Part shown: positions 32,676 through 39,638 of the stretch, piece by piece
Position numbering within the stretch: the stretch's first letter is position 1
How the letters are laid out: each line of letters starts with the position of its first letter
Source: WRHT01 sp031550525
GTDB taxonomy: Bacteria > Desulfobacterota > Desulfovibrionia > Desulfovibrionales > Desulfovibrionaceae
DNA: 64,000 nt
Assembly: GCA_031550525.1 (NCBI GenBank)
Contig: JAVBON010000006.1
Location: 1-64,000, forward strand
Direction of reading: 5' to 3'
The notes under the pieces: model-generated
Database searches by the model: none
Seen by the model: only the letters and a program-made list of their open reading frames with translations
Told to the model about the DNA's origin: nothing
Made by a program: the position numbers and the translations under genes

Positions 32676-35018
32676 TTATAACGCAGGGGCCTTGGCGCGC
32701 GATTGTCTTTTCTTGAGTGCTTCGGCCGCCGCCTTTTTGTTGTTGAGCAACGCTGCGGCGGGTTTATAGGCAAAAGTGAGTTTTTCAGCGCCAGCCGCAT
32801 CCTTTTTCAGATCAATTTTAACTGATCCGCCATGGTTAAGGCGCCCGAAAAGTATTTCTCCGGCCAGTTCATCTTCTATGCTTTCACGTATCAGACGGGC
32901 CAGCGGACGCGCCCCAAAATCATGATCATAGCCTTTTTCAGCCAGGTAGGACTTGGCTGCCGGGGCAACTTCAATGCGCACTTTGCGCTCGCTCAAAGCC
33001 CCTTCAAGCTCGGTAATGAACTTATTGACAATATGCTTCATTACGTCTTGAGAAAGGTTGCCGAAAGGAATCATGGCGTCCAGCCGGTTGCGGAACTCAG
33101 GGCTGAACAGGCGGTTAACGGCCTTTTTGCCTTTTTCCGCCATGCTGGTCTGGGTTTTAGCCAGGCCGAAGCCAATGTCGCGCCCCGCCATTTCAAAAGC
33201 TCCGGCATTGGAGGTCATAATAATTATAACGTTGCGGAAGTCGGCCTTGCGCCCGGTGTTGTCCGTAAGCGTGCCGTAATCCATAACCTGCAGGAGCAGG
33301 CCGAGCACGTCGGCATGGGCCTTTTCCATTTCATCAAGCAAAAGCACGGCGTGCGGGTTTTTGCGGACCGCCTCTGTTAAAAGGCCGCCCTGCTCAAAAC
33401 CGACATAGCCGGGGGGAGTGCCTATAAGGCGCGATACCGAGTGTTTTTCCATATACTCCGTCATGTCATAACGCAAAAAACTTACGCCAAGGCTGGCGGC
33501 AAGTTGTTTGGCCAGCTCCGTTTTGCCCACGCCCGTGGGGCCGTAAAATAGAAAGGCCCCCTGCGGACGCTGGTCGCGCCTGAAGCCGGCGCGAGCGCGC
33601 AATACGGCTTTGGCCAACGAATCAACGGCTGCATCCTGCCCGAACACAGCGTTTTTAAGCTGTTGATCCAGCCCTTTCAGCAGATCTTTGTCGGACGAGG
33701 TTACCTTGACGGAAGGAATACGCGCCATGCGGGCCACAATACGCTCTATATCGCTTGAGCTTACCACGTCTTCTCTTGTTTTAACGGCATTTTTACCGCG
33801 CTGCAGGCGGTAAAAAGCGCCTGCTTCGTCAATTACGTCAATGGCTTTGTCGGGCAGGAGCCTGTCTTGTATATGCCTGGCGGAAAGGGTGACCGCAGCC
33901 TTTAGCGCGGGCAAAGAATAATGCACCCCATGGTGCTTTTCGTACTGAGCGCGCAGGCCTTTGAGAATTTCGACACATTCGTCCTGCGTGGGCTCTTCAA
34001 TATCAATTTTCTGGAAGCGGCGCGAAAGGGCGCGGTCTTTGTCGAAGAGGTTGCGAAATTCCTCATGGGTGGTGGAACCTATACAGCGCACTTTTCCGGC
34101 TGCCAGCATGGGCTTGAGCAGGTTGGAGGCATCCATGGAGCCCCCGTTGGTGGCCCCTGCCCCCACAATTGTATGAATTTCGTCTATAAACAAGATGGCG
34201 TCTGGTATTTGCTCCAGTTCGGAAACAACGGCCTTGAGCCTGCCTTCAAAATCGCCACGGTATTTGCTGCCCGCAAGCAATGCGCCTATATCCAGCGCGT
34301 AAATGCCGGCGTTAAGAAACTCTTCCGGCACCTCGCCCTTGAAAATGCGCAGGGCCAGCCCCTCGGCAATGGCGGTTTTGCCCACGCCCGGCTCGCCAAC
34401 GAACAGGGGGTTGTTTTTACGGCGGCGGGCCAGCACCTGTATGGTGCGCTCAAGCTCTTTGCCACGGCCTATGAGCGGATCGATGCGGCCCTTGGCGGCC
34501 TGTTCCACCAGATCGACCGTAAATTTACGCAGGGCTTTGCCTTGTTTTTCCGCTCCTTCTTCTTCATGCTCGCTCTGCTCGGCTTCGTATATATATTTTT
34601 CGTTGCTTATGTAATCAAGCACGTCCAGCCGGGTTATGCCCTGCTGCGTAAGAAAATAGGCTGCCTCGCAGTTTTCTTCCTCCAGTATGGAGGCAAGCAG
34701 ATCTCCGGTGTTCATCTTGTCGCGGCCGGAGCTTTCAACATGCCTCAAGGCATGCTGCATTACGCGCTGCACGGCGTCGGTTTGCACCAGCACGTGCTCC
34801 ACGTCTTCCGGCACGCTTTCCAACTCGGTATTTATGTAGAGCACCAACTGCGACTCCACCTCGCCGGCGCTCCCCCCGCACGCGTCTATAATCTCTCTGG
34901 CCGGGCCGAGCTTTATGGCCGCCAGCAGTATATGTTCAAGCGTAAGGTATTCGTGGCGGTTGTGGCGCACTATCTCCACAGCCTTGCCAATGATATGTTC
35001 AATTTCCTTATTAAGCAT
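32676..35018 (-). CDS. clpA: ATP-dependent Clp protease ATP-binding subunit ClpA
   Basis: Hexameric AAA+ unfoldase that feeds proteins to ClpP. 780 residues: an N-terminal double Clp repeat domain (1 to about 145) that binds ClpS, then D1 with Walker A GEPGVGKT (about 214-221) and IDEIHTIVGAGA, then D2 with GPTGVGKT (about 495-502) and LLDEMEKAH, and a C-terminal lid. The IGF-type ClpP loop region (EFRNRLDAMIPFGNL) follows D2. AGAGG precedes the ATG. It is 150 bases downstream of clpS; the gap contains two hairpins. The C-terminus is Lys/Ala-rich. Confidence 0.96.
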   Translation of the reverse strand: MLNKEIEHIIGKAVEIVRHNRHEYLTLEHILLAAIKLGPAREIIDACGGSAGEVESQLVLYINTELESVPEDVEHVLVQTDAVQRVMQHALRHVESSGRDKMNTGDLLASILEEENCEAAYFLTQQGITRLDVLDYISNEKYIYEAEQSEHEEEGAEKQGKALRKFTVDLVEQAAKGRIDPLIGRGKELERTIQVLARRRKNNPLFVGEPGVGKTAIAEGLALRIFKGEVPEEFLNAGIYALDIGALLAGSKYRGDFEGRLKAVVSELEQIPDAILFIDEIHTIVGAGATNGGSMDASNLLKPMLAAGKVRCIGSTTHEEFRNLFDKDRALSRRFQKIDIEEPTQDECVEILKGLRAQYEKHHGVHYSLPALKAAVTLSARHIQDRLLPDKAIDVIDEAGAFYRLQRGKNAVKTREDVVSSSDIERIVARMARIPSVKVTSSDKDLLKGLDQQLKNAVFGQDAAVDSLAKAVLRARAGFRRDQRPQGAFLFYGPTGVGKTELAKQLAASLGVSFLRYDMTEYMEKHSVSRLIGTPPGYVGFEQGGLLTEAVRKNPHAVLLLDEMEKAHADVLGLLLQVMDYGTLTDNTGRKADFRNVIIIMTSNAGAFEMAGRDIGFGLAKTQTSMAEKGKKAVNRLFSPEFRNRLDAMIPFGNLSQDVMKHIVNKFITELEGALSERKVRIEVAPAAKSYLAEKGYDHDFGARPLARLIRESIEDELAGEILFGRLNHGGSVKIDLKKDAAGAEKLTFAYKPAAALLNNKKAAAEALKKRQSRAKAPAL

Positions 35019-35138
35019 ATTTACCTCTGATGCGGCCCGGCAGCCAAAAAATACGCACCCGGCCCTAAACCGTTGTTAAACTGCGCCAACTAAAATTTTA
35101 ACTGTGAAATTTTAGCGGACCTTCCCTTCGGGACCGCC

Positions 35139-35172
35139 AGAGCATTTAACTTTTTCAGAGTTAAAATGCTCT
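35139..35172 (-). terminator. Hairpin at the end of clpS
   Basis: AGAGCATTTAACT (35139-35151) pairs with AGTTAAAATGCTCT (35159-35172) with one bulged base, overlapping the clpS stop. A second hairpin, CTAAAATTT with AAATTTTAG, lies just beyond. There is no T tract, so these may attenuate rather than end transcription before clpA. Confidence 0.4.
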
Positions 35173-35485
35173 AAATCAATTCCATGGTGCAACGTAATGG
35201 AAACCCTTCGGATCTGGCCATGCTGTGTACTTGCCGGATCTTGGTCTCGGCAATTTCCACGGAATAAACCCCGCACTCGCCTTGCCCGCGCTCATGCACG
35301 GCCAGCATAATGGCGGTGGCCTCCTGCCCGTTTTTTCTGAAAATCTCCATAAGTATGCGCACAACAAACTCCATGGAGGTATAGTCGTCGTTCAGCAAAA
35401 TAACCCGTGCGCGGCGCGGCTCTTTAACTCTCTCTTGCAAAACCACATCTGTTTTGCCTTCATTATGCGTTTCGTTGCTGCTCAT
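35171..35485 (-). CDS. clpS: Clp protease adaptor ClpS
   Basis: Adaptor that recognises N-end rule residues and hands substrates to ClpA. 104 residues, with a flexible N-terminus and then the conserved core RVILLNDDYTSMEFVVRIL (about 28-46), where Asn/Asp form the N-degron pocket, and VHERGQGECGVYSVEIAETK. It starts only six bases after the radA stop, so it shares a transcript with radA. Confidence 0.96.
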   Translation of the reverse strand: MSSNETHNEGKTDVVLQERVKEPRRARVILLNDDYTSMEFVVRILMEIFRKNGQEATAIMLAVHERGQGECGVYSVEIAETKIRQVHSMARSEGFPLRCTMELI

Positions 35486-35491
35486 GGCGAC

Positions 35492-36853
35492 TCAATGTCG
35501 GTTGCGTGATTGGTTGAATAATGCTTCCATCAGCTCGCTCAGGCTGGATACCCCGCCTTTTTCGCCATCAATACGCGGGTAGAACAAAGGCGTATACCCC
35601 AGGCGCATGGCCTGATCACGACGTAACGAATGCGAGGCGACCGGCCGTATTTGCCCGTTAAGATCTACCTCACCCCAAAAAACGCTACGCTCGGGCAAAG
35701 GCAAATCGTAAAACGAAGACAAAATGCCCGCGCACAGTGCCAAATCAAGCCCCGGCTCTTGCACGCGAATGCCGCCGCCTATTTTGACGTACAGATCCGT
35801 CTGGCCGAAACTGAGTTTGAGGCGTTTTTCCAATACAGCTAAAATAAGATGCAAGCGGTTAACGTCAAGACCAAGAGCGGCCCGGCGCGGAATATTCAAG
35901 TAACTGCGTGTGGCAAGGGCCTGCACCTCAACGGCGAAAGTGCGCTGGCCATCTACCGCCATTACCACGGCCGCGCCTGATAAAGAGGCATCGCGCGCGC
36001 CCAGAAAAAAAGTGGAAGGGTCTTCAACCAGATCCAGCCCCCGCCCCAGCATTTGAAAAACCAAAAGCTCCTGGTTGGGGCCGAAGCGGTTTTTCAATAC
36101 ACGCATGATACGGAAAATCTGTTCCCGCTCGCCTTCAAGCGATATAACCGTATCCACCATATGCTCAAGCAGCTTGGGCCCGGCCAGGTTGCCCTCTTTT
36201 GTAACATGCCCCACCAGCACCAGGGTGACGCTGTTGCGCTTGCAGCACTCCATAAGTTCGGCCGCGACTGCCCGCACCTGGCTTACGTTGCCCGGCAGGC
36301 CCTCGGCATTTGAAGAAGCAAGGGTCTGCACCGAGTCCGCAATAAGCAGGCTGGGGGCGGATGGAGATTCGAGGGCAGGCAATAAATCGTCAATCTGGTT
36401 GGTGGATATGGCCATCAGGTTTTCGTGCAGCACGCCCAGACGCTCCGCCCTGGCCTTGATTTGCCCAAGCGACTCTTCGCCGGACATGTAAACGACCTTA
36501 TGCCCGGCCGCCGCCACGGCCCCCGCCAGTTGCAACAGCAAGGTAGATTTGCCTATGCCCGGCTCGCCGCCTATAAGTATTGCCGCGCCCGGCACAAGCC
36601 CGTTGCCCAGCACGCGGTCCATGGCCTCCACCCCCGTGCTGAAGGCGTGCGAGATAATATCCGGCGCGTCTTCAAGGCGCAAAAGATTTTGCGGCCCGGC
36701 CAGCGCTCCGGGTTTTATCCTGGCGCTTGTCACGGCCTTGCTGCGGCTTACGGCCAAGGTGTTCCACTCGCCGCAAGAAGAGCATTGCCCCTTCCATTGG
36801 CTGGATTGCCCCCCGCAAGACGAGCAGACGTATATTTCTCTAATTTTTGCCAT
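35492..36853 (-). CDS. radA: DNA repair protein RadA (Sms)
   Basis: RecA-like helicase that drives branch migration in recombinational repair. 453 residues. N-terminal zinc ribbon (CSSCGG and CSSCGE, about 10-29), Walker A GGEPGIGKST (about 94-103), the RadA-specific KNRFG motif (LKNRFGPNQE, about 248-257) and a C-terminal Lon-protease-like domain (about 290-453) without the Lon catalytic pair. It is the first gene of radA-clpS-clpA. Confidence 0.97.
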   Translation of the reverse strand: MAKIREIYVCSSCGGQSSQWKGQCSSCGEWNTLAVSRSKAVTSARIKPGALAGPQNLLRLEDAPDIISHAFSTGVEAMDRVLGNGLVPGAAILIGGEPGIGKSTLLLQLAGAVAAAGHKVVYMSGEESLGQIKARAERLGVLHENLMAISTNQIDDLLPALESPSAPSLLIADSVQTLASSNAEGLPGNVSQVRAVAAELMECCKRNSVTLVLVGHVTKEGNLAGPKLLEHMVDTVISLEGEREQIFRIMRVLKNRFGPNQELLVFQMLGRGLDLVEDPSTFFLGARDASLSGAAVVMAVDGQRTFAVEVQALATRSYLNIPRRAALGLDVNRLHLILAVLEKRLKLSFGQTDLYVKIGGGIRVQEPGLDLALCAGILSSFYDLPLPERSVFWGEVDLNGQIRPVASHSLRRDQAMRLGYTPLFYPRIDGEKGGVSSLSELMEALFNQSRNRH

Positions 36854-36977
36854 ACCGATATAGTAACCTTTATAACCCGCACGGGCAAGAATGAACCTTT
36901 TTCAAACAATGTTCCATTCGCATAGCGGGTGGTTTTTTGTCTCGCTTCGTATTACTCGCTCGACTGGCTGAAGCCGT

Positions 36978-37013
36978 AAAAAACGCCCCGCCTGCCGGTA
37001 AGGCAGGCGGGGC
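36978..37013 (-). terminator. Intrinsic terminator of the DUF3426 gene
   Basis: A 12-bp perfect stem, GCCCCGCCTGCC (36985-36996) with its complement at 37002-37013, five-base loop. Read on the minus strand it is followed by TTTTTT (36978-36983). It lies 12 bases past the stop. Confidence 0.85.
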
Positions 37014-37024
37014 TTAAATTACGC

Positions 37025-37858
37025 CTATTGCTGCGCAGGAGGATCGGCCACATCCACAACCATTACGGTATATTCAACCATATCGCTGGGCGGGTACACA
37101 AACACCACCATAAAGGGCACCTCTATGCCCGGCATTACGTTAATGTTGTTGGCCAGCATTTCAAAACGGTTGTCCAAGGCTTGCGCTATCTCCTGCTTGC
37201 CTTTTACCTGCAACTGAAATTCCGGCACAACTATGCCGCAATATTGCTGTTGCACTGCCAGAACCTTGCCGTTTTTATCCAGCAGGGCCGCTTCCACCTT
37301 TATTTTATCTTTGGGTGTGGAAAAATTGTTGCGCACCTTGCCGGTAATAACCACCAACGGGCCAAGATTGACGTTTTGCACATACTTGTGCTGCACATCA
37401 ATAAGCAACAAATCACGCACCTTATCTATGTTGGAAATACGCTCGGCAACGGGATCCGCAGCGGGCGCCTTAAAAGCGAAATTCTGGACGTATATGATAT
37501 AACCGCCAACAGCCAGACCGCAAAGGCACAGCAAAACAGCCAAAAGCAGCAAAACCTTTTTCAGCTTGCCGCCGCTTTTGGCCGCGCCGTCTTTAGCCTT
37601 GGCTTTTTTATCTTTCTTGCCTTCTTTTACGGTATCGGCGGAATTCGCGCCGACAGGCGCGGCAACTTCATTCAATTCGTTGGGCAAACTGCCAAATCCG
37701 GCGTCCTGAGCTGATTCCGGCTCGTCGGAGTCGTCCGGAACGACCGCAGGCAACACGAAGGTATTAGCGCAAACCGAGCAACGGGCCTTGCGGCCCGGCA
37801 TGTAAAGCTCGTTTGCCAAGTTGAATTGCGTGTCGCAATTAGGACAGGTTATTACCAT
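37025..37858 (-). CDS. Zinc-ribbon membrane protein with DUF3426 domain
   Basis: 277 residues. An N-terminal MJ0042-type zinc ribbon (CPNC at 5-8, CSVC at about 27-30), an acidic then Lys-rich linker, a single transmembrane helix (about 105-128, VLLLLAVLLCLCGLAVGGYII), and a C-terminal extracytoplasmic DUF3426 beta domain (about 150-277). The topology is inside-out like an anti-sigma or stress sensor with a cytoplasmic zinc ribbon, but the function is not known. AAGGA precedes the ATG. It has its own terminator and a palindromic repeat upstream. Confidence 0.85.
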   Translation of the reverse strand: MVITCPNCDTQFNLANELYMPGRKARCSVCANTFVLPAVVPDDSDEPESAQDAGFGSLPNELNEVAAPVGANSADTVKEGKKDKKAKAKDGAAKSGGKLKKVLLLLAVLLCLCGLAVGGYIIYVQNFAFKAPAADPVAERISNIDKVRDLLLIDVQHKYVQNVNLGPLVVITGKVRNNFSTPKDKIKVEAALLDKNGKVLAVQQQYCGIVVPEFQLQVKGKQEIAQALDNRFEMLANNINVMPGIEVPFMVVFVYPPSDMVEYTVMVVDVADPPAQQ

Positions 37859-37930
37859 GCTTAATCCTTAAAGCGGTTTTAAAAAACTCCGGAGAATCCT
37901 TGCGGAGGCATCCGGCATTTTCAACATCTG

Positions 37931-38063
37931 GAAGTCACCCCATAATTGGAGTTTTTGTTCTCTGGCAAAAAAGGTCGGTTTGGCCCGGCGCGCCGTGCAT
38001 GCAGGCATACATAAACTTCGGGTCAGACCAGTCTGGCGCAGCCAGAGGCAAAAAGCAATTACG
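37931..38063. repeat. Long imperfect palindrome P4
   Basis: About 133 bases. GAAGTCACCCCATAATTG, then TTTTTGTTCTCTGGC on the left match the complement of GCCAGAGGCAAAAAGCAATT and ACGAGATGACTTC on the right. The arm core TTTTTGTTCTCT is shared with P3. It fills the gap between hpt and the DUF3426 gene. Confidence 0.65.
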
Positions 38064-38103
38064 AGATGACTTCTAGCACAAGCTTGCGTATTTGGCAAAA
38101 AAC

Positions 38104-38637
38104 CTATTTTAAACTCAAAATTCTTATTTCAGGCAGTTCACGGTACTTTTCGGCATAATCAAGGCCGTACCCAACAATAAAGCCCTCTGGTATTCTGAAA
38201 CCCGCAAAATCAACCTTAACGTCAACCACGCGGCGCTCAAACTTATCCACCAGCGCGCACAGCTTAAGGCTTGCCGCGCCTCTGGCCTCGAGTTGCCTAA
38301 AAAGAAACTCCATGCTGCGTCCGGTATCGACAATATCTTCCACCACCAGCACATGGCTATCTTTTAAGGGCAATTCCACGTCTTTTGTAAAGTATATTCT
38401 CTCGTCATTGCTGGTTTTGTTGCCATAGCTGGCTATACGCACAAAATCCAGCCGTGGCCGCATGGTAAAATGCTTTACCAAATCGGAAAAAAACATGAAT
38501 GCGCCTTTGAGCACGCAAATAACCACCAGATCTTTACCGACATACTGGCTGTTTATGTCTTCCGCCAGTTCGAGAACGCGTTTTTCAATTTGCTCCCGCG
38601 TCAATACTGCGTCTGAAAGGGTTTCGTTTTCACTCAT
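38104..38637 (-). CDS. hpt: Hypoxanthine phosphoribosyltransferase
   Basis: Purine salvage enzyme making IMP or GMP from free bases and PRPP. 177 residues starting at ATG 38637, whose ATGA overlaps the stop of the preceding acetyltransferase gene. The PRPP-binding motif is VLVVEDIVDTGRS (about 96-108), with the flexible-loop SYGNKTSND and the base-binding VDKFERR and VGYGLDYAEKYR. It is the terminal gene of a tlpA-argA-like-hpt run. Confidence 0.94.
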   Translation of the reverse strand: MSENETLSDAVLTREQIEKRVLELAEDINSQYVGKDLVVICVLKGAFMFFSDLVKHFTMRPRLDFVRIASYGNKTSNDERIYFTKDVELPLKDSHVLVVEDIVDTGRSMEFLFRQLEARGAASLKLCALVDKFERRVVDVKVDFAGFRIPEGFIVGYGLDYAEKYRELPEIRILSLK

Positions 38638-39098
38638 AAGTCCACCAGCATGGCTATTTCGTCGCAATCGGGAAATTTTGGGCAATTGATGCAATCCGCC
38701 CAAACCTTGTTGGGCAGCACGTCTTTTTCAACTTCGTGGTAACCTATTTTGCTAAAAAATCCAGACTGGTAGGTAAGTGTAAACACACGCGGTATACCCA
38801 GTGTAACAGCTTCTGACATGCAGGCCTCCACCAGCGCCTGACCAAGGTGGCGGCCGCGCAAATCTTCGCGCACCACCAATGAGCGTATTTCAGCTATATC
38901 TTCCCACACAATAGCCAGAGCGCAACAGCCGCTTACCTTGCCCTCCTGATCTTCAAGCACATAAAACTCGCGCACGTGCCTGTACAAATCCACCAGCGGG
39001 CGCGGCAGCAAAAGCCCCTGCGAGGCTGAGGCCATAAGCATCTGATGTATATGTTTAACGTCGCCCATATGCGCTTTGCGCAAGGTGATTTCCGACAT
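38634..39098 (-). CDS. ArgA-like N-acetyltransferase (N-acetylglutamate synthase type)
   Basis: 154-residue GNAT enzyme of the stand-alone type that serves as N-acetylglutamate synthase in bacteria lacking the classical long ArgA. Family features: LRKAHMGDVKHIHQML at the start, LPRPL, the strand WEDIAEIRSLVV leading to the acetyl-CoA loop RGRHLGQALV (about 81-90), FTLTYQSGFFSKIGY, and a late cysteine cluster (CINCPKFPDC, about 137-146). It starts three bases after the TlpA-like gene and overlaps hpt. The substrate is inferred from the family. Confidence 0.8.
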   Translation of the reverse strand: MSEITLRKAHMGDVKHIHQMLMASASQGLLLPRPLVDLYRHVREFYVLEDQEGKVSGCCALAIVWEDIAEIRSLVVREDLRGRHLGQALVEACMSEAVTLGIPRVFTLTYQSGFFSKIGYHEVEKDVLPNKVWADCINCPKFPDCDEIAMLVDL

Positions 39099-39101
39099 GT
39101 T

Positions 39102-39602
39102 TTACTCGCTCATAAGTTTTGCGATAATCAGCCTGAACTGCAATTCCGGCACAAGGCCCACGATGCTTTCGACCAACTCGCCTTTTTTGTTGAAAATGAA
39201 GGTATGCGGAATAGAACCTATGCGCATGCGCTGCAAAAGTGGCATGGTGCCGCTATATACGGGGAAATTGAGTTTGAAATCCTGCACGAATTTGTTTAAA
39301 TCGCGCATGCTTTCATCAGTGCTTACGCCCGCAATCATGAGCTTTTCTTCGCTAAAAGAGTTGCGCAGCTTTACGAGCAAGGGCATTTCCTCCTTGCACG
39401 GAGGGCACCATGAGGCGAACACACTTATAATTACAACCTTGCCCGCTCCCTCTTTGGTAATCAAATCCATCATGCCATCGGGCGTGAGCAGTTGAATGCC
39501 CTTATCCTGCTGCGCGGCGGCAAAGGCCATGCCTGAGGCAAGCAGGCAAAACATGCAGGCGCAGGCCAAAGCCTGAACAAATTTACTTTTAAAAAACAGC
39601 AT
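39102..39602 (-). CDS. TlpA-like periplasmic thiol-disulfide oxidoreductase
   Basis: 166 residues. An N-terminal signal peptide or anchor (about 8-29), then a thioredoxin fold with the redox motif WCPPC (about 66-70) and the cis-Pro strand IGSIPHTFIFN (about 128-138). Proteins of this group reduce disulfides in the periplasm, often for cytochrome c maturation, which would suit a cytochrome-rich sulfate reducer. It is downstream of metH and upstream of the acetyltransferase in a tight run. Confidence 0.88.
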   Translation of the reverse strand: MLFFKSKFVQALACACMFCLLASGMAFAAAQQDKGIQLLTPDGMMDLITKEGAGKVVIISVFASWCPPCKEEMPLLVKLRNSFSEEKLMIAGVSTDESMRDLNKFVQDFKLNFPVYSGTMPLLQRMRIGSIPHTFIFNKKGELVESIVGLVPELQFRLIIAKLMSE

Positions 39603-39638
39603 GGCAGTTCCAACCAGTTTATGGTGATTTTCGCAATA

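Noticed and set aside
36918..36984. A further palindrome of the P1 to P4 type beside the DUF3426 terminator
   Set aside because: Some self-complementarity (GGTTTTTTG and CGTTTTTTAC flanks) but too short and weak to separate from the terminator itself.
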